Shown here one piece after another: positions 35,416-48,500 of a stretch of 64,000 bases of DNA (the first letter of the stretch is position 1; each line of letters opens with the position of its first letter). The stretch covers positions 19,498,470-19,562,469 of the forward strand of contig NC_029521.1 in NCBI RefSeq assembly GCF_001577835.2, read 5' to 3'. Origin of the DNA: Coturnix japonica. Lineage: Eukaryota; Chordata; Aves; Galliformes; Phasianidae. A program made the position numbers and the translations under genes. A model generated the notes under the pieces. It did no database searches, was not told the origin of the DNA, and was given only the letters and a program-made list of their open reading frames with translations.

Positions 35416-36670
35416 GTCACTTTGCACCAGCGTTGGGTGGGGAATGCCCAGCCTCACAAGCTGTGAATAACGTGCTGCACGGAGCAGGCAGCACTGCTGG
35501 CTCATGGTAGCCCTTACCATCATGCCAGCACTCTTGAAACTGGACCTCTGCAAAGACTGCAGGGACTTGTTTCTTTCTGTATATAAATTATATTATTTCA
35601 TTCATTATGGGGCAAACCACTATCTAACCAAAAGCTGTTGTGCAGCATGTCTGACCTGCTGGCTCTGGGAAGAGCTGGAGAGCTTGCTTACACAGAGAAC
35701 CCCCTGTACTGCAGGGCCCTGTTTGCACTCCCAGCATTATGTGATGTTGTTAAACTGTGTGGTTTTTGTTGTTTTTTTTTAACTCTTTCTGCTCTGAGTT
35801 TTTAATATAAGCTTGTTTTGCTTCCTTCCCTCTGTTAGCAGTGAGAACAATGGACTCCAACCTTTAGCTGCATCCCATCATTTAACCTTACCTCCTGACC
35901 TCCTTTGGAGCCAGACCCTCTGTGTTTCCTGGGACCTCTGCTTCCCACAGGGTCCTTCTTTCCTTGCTGTCCCTGAAGGGCTGGAGTGTGCAATGTGGTA
36001 CAGAGCACAGGAGAGGGCCTGGGTGCCACTGCTTCACATGGAGCATGGGGAAAGCCACTTCTGAACCACTCTGTTTTAGGTTGAGCTGGAGACAGTCCTT
36101 GCACACTGCCTTCATGTTTCTGCATTCCCGTGCTGTTGCTGGCTCTGCATGTTGAACAAGGAGAGGCTTTGCTTTGTGTTCCTCCGGGGAGGCTAAGTGG
36201 CACAGGGCTTATATCTGGGGACAGGAGGCTGGCAAAAGCTGTCCTGGGGCAGGGCAGCTCAGCCTTTGGATGCTGGCATGTCTCACACGGGCAGAATCTG
36301 GTAGCAGCTTGCACAGTATAGCAGCAGTACAAGAGGTGCAAGAGGGCTCCAGTCATTTGTGATCTGCTGCAAATGGTGCCAAAGGCTTTGGCTCAAGGTA
36401 TTTGGCTGGCTGGTCAGACAACTGGCTGATTAATCATTAAACTGGGAGAAAGGGCTGGAGCCAGGTTCAGCTTTTTGCCCTGAGCTGCAGAAATGAGATG
36501 AAACCATCTAGAGACAGGATAAACCTCCATCACAGCTGGCCATTGTCAGCTGTCTTGTTAAGCTGGAGTGCTCCAGTGAGCCAATCTTGCCAAGTACCTG
36601 TCGGCAAGCACTCTGGGGTAGGAGACACATGGGGTCACTACTGTGAAATAAAGATTTAATCAGTTGAGGA
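35416..36670 (+). other. ARHGAP19: ARHGAP19 3' UTR with poly(A) signal
   Basis: About 1.25 kb of non-coding sequence after the TGA, ending with AATAAA at 36647-36652. AT-rich runs at 35578-35602 and 35760-35815 are typical 3' UTR sequence. A weaker ATTAAA at 38051-38056 could mark a longer alternative end. Confidence 0.65.
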
Positions 36671-39600
36671 ACCATCTAAACACTTCTCAGCCCTCCTTGG
36701 TGAAGCAAATAATCTCTGGAATCCAATTATAATTGTCTTCTAATCTTTAAGAACCAGCAGCCGGCAGGAGTTAGAGCTCTGTCCTTGACAGCTTTTGGAG
36801 ACAACTGGTGGCAGGAGGTGTGAATATGGGGATGTGAGCAGGGAGCTCAGTCCGACTGGCTCAGAATGGGGTGTTGGAGTCCTGTGGAGCTTAGTAGGAG
36901 TTATTCATGTTTTGTACTGCTATTTCTTTTTTTTTTAAGAGCTACAAAGCTCTGTGCTTCATGCTGTGATGTCCAAGGGGATGTCCGTGGTACTATATTG
37001 CGAGTGCCTGTCCCCAGTCTGACCCCAGAGGGGAGGAAATGTAAGGGGCAGTGGGACAGTAGATGTGAGAGTTGTGAGTTCCTGGTGTTAGAAGCCTCTG
37101 TCACAGCAAAGAAAGTGCTGGTTCTTCAGGGACCAGGCAGGTGAGGATGCTGTGAAGAAGGGCAGAGGCTGTTTGCTACGGTAACAGTATGTGCTGTTTG
37201 GATGTGTCTGTAATCCACCCCTCCAGAGGCTGAAGCTGTCTTTGTGCTCCTTTCTGAAGGGCACAGTGTGTTTGGCTGAGTGCACTTCTGCCCAGTCCCC
37301 GCAGCCTCCTGCAGTGCAGTGTGCTGCTGGCAGAGCCCTGGGGACATCAGCCTCCCTTTGGAACAGAGCCCCGGGTGGGGTGGCAGTGTGTGGGCAGCTG
37401 GCTCTGCTCCTGCTGCCTCTGCTCTTCCTGCATTGAGGGCGGCCATCCTTCTGTCCATCCCACCCCTCCTCTCTCCCTCTTGCTCCTAGCGTACTCAGAC
37501 ATATCTGTATCTCTGTTTGGATGTTGGCTTAGCAAGGCATTCTCGTTCCTCTGGCTAAACACACTGCTCTTGTACAGACAAGTGGAAAGTAGCTCTGCTC
37601 TCCAGTGTCAGCCCTTATGCTGACAGCTCCAGCTCAGAGCCTGGCTTCTGGCACTGCTGAGATTTGTCTAGCCCCAAGAAAATACTTTCTGCATGTCTTG
37701 CATGCCTTCCATTGCAAACAATGGTCGCAGTCCCCACTGAGGTCCCAGGGTTGGTGCTCTGCCTTTAGTCCATGCTGCTCTCCTGCTCATGCTGGGGATG
37801 GAGATGGCCAGCAGGGACTGAGCCCCTCGGACCCTTTGGTTGTCACAGCTCCAACAGTCACGCCTGGTTGTGTTCATTTATCTGCTCTGTGCAATGTCTC
37901 ACAAGGATGTTTCCTTCCTCCCAGAGCCGCTAACTGTTCCCAGAGTCTCTCATTTCCCAAAGCATTTTTAATCTTTGTTCTTATTTATATATGCCACGTA
38001 TGTACTGTTTCAGACTGCTGCCTTTCCACGTGTTCATGCGAAAACCCCATATTAAATGCTTTTATTTTTAACGGTTTTGTCGAGTGCCTTAAGCAGTTTC
38101 AGTGGGATGGGGAGGGCTTGGCGGTGCAGCCGCCTTCAAAAGGAAGGAGCCTTCTGCTCTCAGCCCCAGCGCTGCTCTCCTGGGGGCATGGAAGCACCGC
38201 CTGCCCACGGCTCTGTCCTCCCCCGGCTCTGCTGCCTGTCCTCCGCATGGGATCCCAGCACAACACGGGGTGCCCAGGCAGGCTGTCCTCCCCTAGAGGT
38301 GGAAAGTTGGGCCTCTTCCTTTCCTGTCTTCTTCCTGCTGTCAGCAGGGTGATGTGAAATCAGGTTTACAAAGAGCACTTTATATAAATAATGGATCAAA
38401 TGAATACATTTTTCTCTTTAGAACCATTCCTTTCTCGGCTGCTGAGGGAGGATGCTTTCTGCTTGCATTTTCACTCCCTTCTTAATAATGGTGTCTCAGA
38501 TTTTATGCAGATTATTTCCCTGTGAAGTTCTTCCATTTGAAATGCCCTGGGCTTGCCTGCCGTGGTTCAGACACTCATTAACATCCTCGCCGTGCAATTG
38601 AAAATCAAGCAGGAGCGGCACGCTGTGTTGGGAAGCAGCGCCGTCTCTGCAGGGTCTGCTCCAAGTGGGAGCTCTCCTCTGGGGCTGCGCTTTGGTGCCG
38701 AGGGACCCACATCTCCCTGAGCTCGGGGAGGGAGAGCACACAGACCCCTCTGCACTTGAAAGTGGGCTTGGGGGTCCGGAGAGACGCGTCTGGCTTTGAA
38801 AATGCCGAACAAAGAGCTGCAAAAACTCACAGCAGCTATTTTGAATACTGCGAATCCAAATATCGCCTCCCCGATAACACCGAGGCAGCCGCGATTCAAA
38901 GCGACAGCTTCAGTCTGCTCACATTGTTTGGAAAATGAGTCGTTTTTAGCCTTCGAAGCCACAACCCACACGCCGATGCTTGGCTGTATGGCTGGGCCCA
39001 AGTGCGGGGTGAGGGTACAGCCCTGGGGGGGATCTCAGCCGTCAGCGTGTTTGGTTTGGCCTGTCACTCCTCCTGCACGGCAGTGACATTACAAAGCAAA
39101 CAAGCAGCACTCCTCCATTTCATTAAACAGTTTTTATCTTAAAGTGCACTGCCCAGACTTGCAAATAAGTTCTGCAGTGTCACTGCAGTCTAAATCAATG
39201 TTTGCAAGTTGTCTTGATTCCCCCCCCCCCAAACGGTTCTGCCCTGGTTCAGAGATGAAATAGGATATTTTTTCCCTTAAATTATGGTGTGTGCCTAGGA
39301 GCTGTCACGCTGCCGCCGTATCTCACTGCCTAGGGCAATGCTGTAGACAAAAACACACACACTGCTAGCGATAGATGTTGGCACCAGCCAGACCAGTTAT
39401 TGGGCTTCACATTCTCACTAGCTTAGATGAGCTAATATTTTTTCATGGTGAAAATAACTTACCATGTTTAGTTCTGTTTGCCCATCTCTCCTGTGAGGGC
39501 TTCATGCTGGAGCTCATAAATTGTGCAACAATTGGGATTGATTGACACTGGGATCTGGGTGCTGGGTCCCACACTGACCCCGTGCTCACGTTGGGAGCTG

Positions 39601-42179
39601 CTGGTGGGATCTCTGCTGGACCAGCCTGTGCACAGTCCTACACAGCTCAGGATCACTTTGTCTGTTAAACAGTAAATTATGCCTCCAATGCATCTTCCTC
39701 GAGGAGGTAATGAACGGCTCCAGGCAGAGAGACTGGGGGGAAGGTCCTCTGTGTGCAGATGTGGAATAATCACTGTGTTTGGGACTCACGGTCCCTGGTC
39801 CCACACTGCACTACCAACAGTGCTTCAGTGTATGAGGTGCCTGATAAGCACCTCAGCACATGTAGTTTGTTCAAACCAGCCTGTGCTGTGCTGTAGCACT
39901 CCCAGGCAGCCAGCAAGTCCAGCCCTGCTGGGAACAGCAGTTCTTGTGTGCTGGGCTGCTTGTGTGAATGCTATCCTTGCAAAGCAGAGCTCCAGCATCC
40001 CTCACATCACCTCAAGGGATCCAAGAGCAAGGTGTGAGTGCTGGTCCCTTTGCTCCGTTACAGTGGCAAAGTCCCCAGGCAGTCAATGGGGACATGCTTG
40101 CAGAATGCTGCTGGCGCAGCATGTGGGGTGATGCTGGCTGTGTTCACAGAACTCAGCTGGCAGTGTCTCAAGGGCTGTGCTGGCAGTGCTTGTAGGGTGA
40201 TGCTGGCCATGCACACAGGGCAATGCTGGCAGTGTTCACAGGCTGATGCTGCTGGTGTTTGCCAATAAGGTCAGACTTGTCCCTGGAGAGTCACCAGCAA
40301 GAGCAACCCCAGCCCTGCCTGACACTGCTTTACTGACTTACGGTGATCCCAGCAGCCCTGCAGCCTGTGCCACTCCATAGCAGACCCATCAAGGGCACTG
40401 TCACTCTATGTGAGCCCAACAGGTACCATAGCAGGGGGGGCACACCATTCCCCTCTCAACGGTGCCTTCTACTCCAAGGCCAAGCGTGGCCTCTCCACAT
40501 GAGCTGAGCCCCTACAGGTGGCCCTGGGAGGTCTTAGCACATCTCCAGTCCCCAGCCCTGCTGCTTTCTAGAAGTGCTGCCAAGGGAAGGGTGGGATCCT
40601 GCTATCCTGCAGTCCCTGCCTGGGAAGCGAAGGGACTGGGCAGCTCAGTAGCACGCTGCAACCTGTCCTGCAGAGATGGAAATGATGCCCAGATGCTGCC
40701 CTGGGGGAATTTGGCTTAAAGCTGGCAGCAAACTTCGTTTGAAGCTTTGTAGCTGCTTCGCATCTCTTTGCACGACAGGTCTGGCGCGTCCCCTGGAATC
40801 CTTCCCCAGATCTTCCCATGGAAACTCCTTTCCTGCAAAAGAAAAGGCTTCTGCTTCACTTTAACCAAACCCAGAGCCCATCAGACGATCCAGATGGTCT
40901 CTCTCTCTACCAAGCAGTTTGGCCCAGATCCCAGCGGCAGACGGCAGGACCAGGCCTCCCCTGATAAAGGAAAGTTTGAGGTTTCTTTTCCTCCCAGCCC
41001 CTCATCCATATTCAGTGGCACGCTGGGCCTCTCCCGTGCAGATGTTGCTCTCCAAAGCCAACACCACCCCGTGTGGCACTTTTGGAGGATCTCATCCCAT
41101 ATCCTCAGCCATCCCATTTTGGTTGTGGCTTTGGGGAACACATTGCTGCTGGGAAACAACCTTCACCCCCAGAAATTCAGCTGAACTCTTCAGCACGGTG
41201 ACTTGGTTCCCTCTGGGTGCTCTGTGGTGTCATTGCCATCAGTCCCCAGGGGAGCCCTGCTGATACCGTGCCAACTCAGGGTCAGCTCCCAGCCCCCGGG
41301 AAGCTGCTCATCTTCTTCGCTGTCAGGGCTGCTGTGTATCAACAGGGAACAAACCCCTTTCATGCCTCTCAGCCACAGCTTCCTCCTGGGACTGGGGCCA
41401 GAGGAAGGAGATGTCACAAAAATGCAGACAGATGATGGGAGCCAGCATTTTGGATGGGAAAGGGTTGCCAGTCCACGCCAGCCCGGTGCAGTTCCATGTG
41501 TGCAAGGTAGCTCTTGCTCAGAGGGAGACCCTGAGCAATCCCTTCACTCTTTCTGCTTAAGGACCATTGGTTTGTTCTGCGCTGTATGGAGCGGCACTGA
41601 TTTAAGAGGTGTTCCTGGCCTCAGAACCTGCTGCCATCCCTGCATTCCTCCTCCAAGGAAAGCTGCAGCAGTTGCTCCAGCAGCCAGGGCTCTGCCTGCT
41701 GTTACAAAATGCCTGCAGCTTTCCCTACAGCTGGGAGGTTCTGCAGGTGTCATTGTTAACATTAGCCCTCCCAGTTACACCCTCCTGCTTCTCACCTGTG
41801 GACCTGAATGCAACATTCATGGTTCTAAAACGTCAACAGTTTGGGGCTGAGCTCAGAAGATTTCTTGGCTTCGTGGTTTCTTTTTGTTTTGTGTTTCTTG
41901 GCATTGAAACAGGTATGTTTTGCTTTTTTGGTGGATTGGTCATAAAGGCTTTTTTGTTGCTTTACTTATTGAAATTTTCCCTTGGAATGGAAAAGGATGC
42001 GGACAGCACCTCAGCCGGGACTGTAAGATTTGCTGTTCTGTGCATGGGGCAAAGAACAGAGCTGAGCTGCGCTCGAACACGGCTGAAGGTTCCCTGCGAG
42101 AGGGACTCGGCACCTCTCCCGTCTCACCAGGCCGATGGGGACAGAGCTCGTGGGGAGAGGGATTGGGAAATGGTCCAGC
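36671..42179. other. Intergenic region between ARHGAP19 and SLIT1
   Basis: About 5.5 kb. It holds a possible distal ARHGAP19 poly(A) site (38051), an AT-rich unique block at about 38345-38960, a run of ten C at about 39221-39230, and a degenerate TGCTGGC-type tandem repeat at about 40110-40262. I see no convincing exon. The longest open frame (37605-38357, 250 codons) has low-complexity composition and no recognisable domain. Confidence 0.55.
40110..40262. repeat. Degenerate tandem repeat (GATGCTGGC / CTGGCAGTG units)
   Basis: Imperfect repetition of a roughly 30-36-bp unit built from GGTGATGCTGGC, a short variable part with TTCACAG or CACACAG, and GCTGGCAGTG. About five units, heavily diverged. 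Confidence 0.6.
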
Positions 42180-42561
42180 TGCGCCTGGAGCACCCGGGGC
42201 TGCAGGAGCTTTTCGTACCCTCCAAGGAGAGGATGCGGCTGCCGTGTCCTACCTCTCCTTCCCCGTCCTCTGCCCGCCCCAAGCCTTCCGAGCGGAGCCG
42301 CGTGCTTAGCGCGGCACACAGCCCCGACGGTTCCCACTACCGTGCCGGGGGCGCGGGGAGGGGCGGCGGCACCGAGTGGGGGGGGGCTCGGTGGGGCGGG
42401 CAGGGCGGAGGGAGGGAGGAGCCAACGCGGAGGTTGTGCCTGGGCTGCGGGATGGGGCGGCAGTGAGGAGTGCGGGCGCGCTTCGACGGGGCTGCGCCGT
42501 GCCAAATCGAGCCGCGCGCCCGGTGATGCGCAGCGCTCTCTCCGTTTAGCTGCCCGCTGCC
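42180..42561 (+). promoter_or_regulatory. SLIT1: SLIT1 CpG-island promoter and 5' UTR
   Basis: GC and CpG density jump from about 42040 and continue past exon 1. GC-box-like GGGGCGG elements cluster at 42360-42430 (GTGGGGCGGGCAGGGCGGAG), with no TATA box. The transcription start cannot be fixed from sequence. The ATG at 42562 sits in a favourable GCTGCCATGG context. Confidence 0.65.
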
Positions 42562-45500
42562 ATGGCGGTGCCGCCCGGCGCGGCCCCGACCTCCGGAGGT
42601 GCAGCGGGGGTCCCGGTGGGGCTGCGGGCCGCCGCCTGGCTCCTGGCGTTCGCCGCGCTGTGCCGGGGCCGCGCCGCAGCCTGCCCGCCGCTCTGCGCCT
42701 GCAGCGGCACCACGGTGGATTGCCACGGTACGGCCCTTCGAGCCGTGCCCAAGAGCATCCCCCGCGGCACCGAGCGCCTGTGAGTACCGCGGGGCTCCTT
42801 TGTGCGGGGTGCGGCGGCGGGAACCGTCGGGGGGCTGCGAGCGGGAGTCCGAGGGGACGTGCGTGGAGCGGGTGCGCCCGCAGCGTCCCAACCGTGGCGG
42901 AGAGAAGGGATCTGTGCGTGTGTTAGAGCCCAGCGGGGCAGCGTGAGTGTATAGTGGCTGTGGGAGGGATGTACAAGGGGTCCCGCGTGTGTAATGTGTG
43001 GAGCTGGCGGGGGGTCAGAACAGCGCCCAGGGGCTTGCTTGCTCCAGGGCACGTTTACAACGGTGCCCGTGTGTGTGAAGACGTGTGCCTGCAAGCAGGT
43101 ACCCAGCTGTCCACACTGTGACCTGTCCTTGGGCACCCGTGCATCTGGAGGGGGCTTCCCGTGGGTCCTCACCATCCTGAGCTCCTTTGCGCCCCTTTGT
43201 CCCTGGGAATCCTTCCTGGAAATGATATGTGTGGTGCCGGGGATCGGGTCCCATCCCCGTGCTTTTTGCGCTCTGCAGTGTGAGCAGCCTTCAGCCCCAC
43301 GAGTCCCCTGCACCAGCATCCCCCTGCTGAGCCCCCCCTCTCATAAATGTTGAGGGGTCCTCAGATGTCTGTAGTGGACCCCCACAGGGAGAACTTTTAT
43401 CCTATGGAGTGCAGTCACAGTGCATCCATATAGATTCCTGGTATACGGGTGCACCCGCTCCCACTGGGGCTGCTCCCAGCCTCTCTCCTCCACTTGGGGA
43501 CAGCGGGTGCCCCCTGTCAGTACGCACCCTGAGCAGTGGCCCCGTGACAGCCACACACTGCTCCTCCGACCCCAGTGCTGTGCTCTGCTGCTCACTGGTC
43601 TGTGAACGTGCCCTGTGCTTGCAGCTGGGGCTGGCAGGCAGGGACTGCATACAAGCAGCCTGGCAGCTGCCCTGACTGCACCCAGCGCCAGCTCTGCAGG
43701 GCACTGCTTTCATGGGGTTTTCTCTTCTGCCATAATTATCCTCCTCCAAGCGATTATTACCCCATGACTACGAGCTGCTGTCCTATAGAGCTGTTTTGCA
43801 AGCTCTGGGGTGCCCAGGTCTGGAGCATGGCTTGGGCACAGCCACTCCTGCACCAGCCCTATTCACTCCCTGGGGAGCACAGTGGGCTTTGCAGCAGCTG
43901 CTCCACACTGGGCTGTGCTCAGCATCACTCTAATGAAGGGGATGGATGTGCTGTGACCCTGAGGTGTCTCACTGCTGCCCCACGGGCACATCTTCCCTTG
44001 GTCCCGCTTGTATCTGATGACCTGCTGGGCACCCTGCCCATCTCTATGAGGTGGTGTGGGGTTTCTGTATTCTCGTGCAGCTTCTGCAGTCAGACCTGGC
44101 GGCTGGGCTGAGGTAGACGTGTTGCTCTCTCGTGGGCGTTGTTTGCCAGGAAACTACTCACAGCATTATTGCACACCCTCGCAGGTGCTCAAGGTGTCTG
44201 TGCAGAGCAGGTCCCACCTCCAAGCAATGTGTTTGCGGTGGAGCAGCTCAGCAGCCAGTTCAGATTCCTCAGAAAGAAGCTGCAACCTCACGCCCCCGGG
44301 CTATGCAGCAGGAGCAGGCTGTCCCCGCTGCCAGGCTGGCCGCCTGTTGCACCACGCATCTGGCACGGCGTCTGCAGGCAGCAGGCTTTCTCCCAGCCGT
44401 CCTGCAGTGCCCCCTGGGCGGTGCTGGGTGCTGCTGTATGGGGTCGGGGCAGCAGCACCCGGGATGAGGTCTGAGCTCACATCGCTTCTGGATCACACCC
44501 TTTGGTGGCTTTCTCTGGCAGCGCCTCCGAAGAGCAGATAGCTCTTGTTGAGTAATTCTCCCTGTAGCTGCAGGATCGGTGCAAATTCACCGCCGTCAAA
44601 TGGCTGCTTCCAGCACGGCTATTTGCTAATGAGGGCTCAATTGAGCCTGATTGCCTTGCACTTGCTTCTGCTTTGGAAGTTTTCAGCTGATGGCAGAGCA
44701 CTGCCCCTCTCTCCCCTTTTCCCCCTCTCCGATGGGCTGAGCCTCACTGTGCACGCCACGGCACCCCATCACCGCCAGCCCAGCGCTGTGCTTCCTTAGG
44801 AGCCTTCCTGGACAGAGGAAATTTGCAATTCTATTCCAATTTCTCCCTTCAGCTACGTCCAAGGCAGATGCTGTCTATATATTGCCATGGTAACGCTGTG
44901 TTCTCGCTCTCCGTGGAATTGCATGCTGGAAAAATATTAGTTTAAAAAACTATGTGGTGTTTGTATTGATGGAGCTGAGGCTGATAGTGGAGGATCTATT
45001 GTCCCCTGGTTGGGAGAAGTCACGGGTAACAGGCAATAAAGCCTGGCGGATTGGCCTCTGGTGACCACTTCTCACCCCGCACAGCAATTGCTTCCCTATA
45101 AACCCTTCCCCGCTTCTGTTTTATAGCATCCTTTAAAACAGATATTTTTGCCTTAAACGTGCTGCCACTTTGCTCCTCTGGGGTGATGCATTGTGCTGAG
45201 GAAGGGAAGCTGCTCGCGGCTTAATTGCTGGCCCCTTGTGTGCGCTTGCAAATGCCACTGCTGCAGCCCCGGAGCATTGGTGGCCGCGGTGCAGGAAGCA
45301 CCCCATGCTCACAGCTGTACACACTGCACAGCCGGGCTCATTACACTGCATGCATTTGCCTTGAGTTTCATGCTCCCCTGTTTCATTGTTTCCTCTGTCG
45401 ATGTTTTCTAATGAATTTTCCTCTGGTAGAAGCACGGGGTGGTTTGTGTGTGCTATAAAATGAGGAAGCTCGGGGGGAGTGCAGCCTGCGGAGGGGAGCT

Positions 45501-48500
45501 GGGGCATCCAGGCTCCAAGGCTCTGCTGAACGCCTGCCTTCCTGGCGTGCGTGTCGGATGCACTCGCCTCTCAAAATAGCAGAGGAGAGCATCCTATGGG
45601 GGAGAGAGGCTGCTAGGAGGAGGAAGATCAGAAAAAAGGGAAGATGAATTTTTCAAGCGATGCAGCCAAGGAGCAGCCCTTGGCACAGCGAGTGGGAGAG
45701 AAGTGAGCTCCCAGCACACGGAGCTGGGGAGGCAGGGGCACAATGCATTCCCCCGCATGGCTTGCAGTGGGAGGGAAGCTCCAGTCCCAATGCAAGATAC
45801 CATGGAAGACCTGGAGCTGGGGGTCAGACACCAGCATCCCCATCCCAGCAGTGGGATGCTTGTGTCCTGCTGTCCCCATGCTGGGAGGAGGGCTGAGCAA
45901 AGTGAGGTGTGGGCAAGCTTGCACCTTGTAGAGCAGAGAGTGGTTGGAGAAGATGCACCACGATGCTGTGCATCCGACTGCCAGCAGCTAATGGCTCTGG
46001 CATGAAAACCCCAGAGAGAGCTTAGGGAGAGCAGAAAGCCTTTCCGTTCCTCGGTGCTGGTGGCACAATCAATGCTGTTTGTAGCGCTTAAAAATTTATC
46101 GCGACGCTAACCTGGGTTAGTACCTCATAAAAGCTTACGCAGTACCTCGTGTGCTCTGGGGGCCGGTGCTGTGGGCTTGGTTTCTTCTTCACCAAAGAGC
46201 AATTGTTCTGCAATGAGCCCAGATAGAGCAGAGCCCTGCTCCGTGGGGCATCTGTGCGGTGAGGATCCCTCTGTGTTGGCACTGGGGGGGATTTGTTTCA
46301 CCAGGGCTGTGGATGGCTCTGCAGCTCACAGCCTGCGCTGTGGCCCAGTGGCATTCAAGCAGCCAGCTGAAATCTCAGAAAGTCTTGAAAAATGCAATAA
46401 AAGTGTAGGATGAAAGGTTACAGCTGTTCTGTCCCCCAGTGCTGAGCACAGGGGGTCAGCCTGGGGTCTTGTTCTCCTTGGCGTCCCCATTAGAGGGAAG
46501 AGAGCTGCTTATGGTGTTTGCTGATGACACCAGGCTGGGAGAGATGTGAGTGTGCTGGAGCTTGGGCTGTGTGTGTCAAAAGGGGATGCTTTGCAGTGAG
46601 GCACAAATAGGCTGTGCTGCCTCCAGCACTGTGCCTCCCCAGTAAATCAGCACCGGGGGAAATATTGCTTGCGTTGGCTGTGCTTAAAGAATTACTGCTC
46701 AGCATTTGCACTCTCTGAGTTTGTAGCAGAGATGGTGTAGCTCAGGCTCTGCAAAGAGAAAAGACACAGCAGAGCCCCTGGGAGCAGAAAAAGCCATCCA
46801 AAGATAGAAACCAAATATAAACCCAGACTATGCAAATCCAGCAAATGAGCCCTGCGCAGCGCCGACATCCCATCTGGGAGCGGGATGATCCGCCAGCGAC
46901 GACGCAAGGGGATCGCTTGCTGTAATGACTTTCCTCTTCCTGGGGAGAAATAGAAGGGGGTTCTGAAACTTCAAGGTTGCAATGAAAATGACTTGCCCAG
47001 AAGCGCTGCCAGGCGGTCCCCAAGCGCCGTGTGGAGGGAAGCACGGTGGCACAGCATGCAGCTGGACATGAGAAGCCAGTGCACTGGGCAGGGCAGGCTG
47101 TGATTTATCTGCGAGGGGAATGGAGGAGGGAAAAATGGCATGAAGTTAAATAGCAGGGTTGCCTCGGCATCCTTACAAGTAAGCTTTACCTGCTGTTCGT
47201 TCCCACTTTGCTGTGAGGGTCATCATTTGCCGCAGCCTGGTGCCATGCAGAGCGAGCCAGGGGGCTGCAGAGCCCAAGCATGGGTTTCGGTTTAATCGCT
47301 GGGGCTGGGGAGCCTCTATTCATTCCCCGCTTGCATTCATCTGTGTCCTAGTAACGTGCCCCCCCCCGCCTCCTTCCCAACACAGGCACACACGGCTGGA
47401 TAATGGCAGGAGCCTGGCAATCTCAGCCGCTGAATAGCTGTGTAATTATGAGGCTATAACGCCGAGCTGGAACTCATTAGCCATTATCAGCCGTTTCAGT
47501 AGGACAATGGTAGCACCCCGGGGTGCGCGGCTGCGCAGGCTGTACCGGGCGGCCCTACACGCTGCTTGCTGCCTCTGGGGCCATCCCGGCAATGACCCCA
47601 GCTTCTCGCATGGCCGTGGAACTGGTGGAGGCAGGTGTCAGGTTGGGATGGAGAGAGAGGCTGAAATGGAATGGGTTGGGATGGGCTCAGTTGGAATGGA
47701 TTGGGCTGAGATGGGTTGGGGACCATTCTTCCAAAAGCTTTTCTTCCTTATTTCCACCAAGAGGTGGGACACAGGAGCTGACTGGGCTGCCAGAAGTCCT
47801 TGGAGTGTGACTTATTCTCCTGATGGTTGTTTCAGTGGTGTGAGATGGCTGAGCACTGAACCCATTCTAATGCCTGTGGGTGACTTGCAGCTGTGTGCTT
47901 GGAGCGATCTTACTTTTCTGGGGGGCAGCTGTTGGTTTTCTCATTGCTCCTGCCCTCTCTGAGTGGCTCCATGAATTCAGGATGAGCCTGCCAGACGTTT
48001 GCTGCATTGCCCCATGAGACAATTTACATCCAGGCAGGAGCTGCTGGCCTCGTTGGGCTGCACACTGCATTTATGATGGCTGCAGAATGCCTGTCCTGTG
48101 GGGGCATTAGCATGGGGACAGGCATGCTGGGAGGGCAGGGCACCTCTTACTGCTCTGTGGTCCCTGAGCAATGCAAGTTTGTGCACTGCTGGCCGCAGTC
48201 TGTGGGCTCTGTCCTCTCCAGGGCCAGCAGCCATTCCCAATGAAGGATGCAGTGGTCACAGCTGTACTTTGGCCCTTGCCTGTTCTTTTTGTGGGAAGTT
48301 TCCAGGTAGCTGCATGGCTCCTGAGTGCTTCCACGCTGACCTCTACCTCTTTTCTTCCTAGGGAGCTCAATGGCAACAACATCACTCGTATCCACAAGAA
48401 TGACTTCTCTGGTCTGAAGCAGCTCCGTGTCCTGTGAGTTCCCAGCAGGAAGCAAGATCAGCCTGCGGCACCCAGGGGAGATAGGGATGGGGCTGAGTCC

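Larger units (their letters stand above)
42780..48361 (+). other. SLIT1 intron 1
   Basis: 5.6 kb. The first 200 bp are CpG-island sequence. AT-rich unique blocks at about 44560-45130 contain homeobox-type cores and a perfect 14-bp palindrome GGCTCAATTGAGCC (44634-44647). A short LINE-like remnant lies near 46500, and a GGTTGGGATGG-type repeat tract at 47640-47735. No internal gene recognised. Confidence 0.6.

Noticed and set aside
37605-38357. 250-codon open frame downstream of ARHGAP19
   Set aside because: Cysteine/serine/proline-rich low-complexity translation with no domain and no conserved neighbours. Probably chance in GC-rich sequence.
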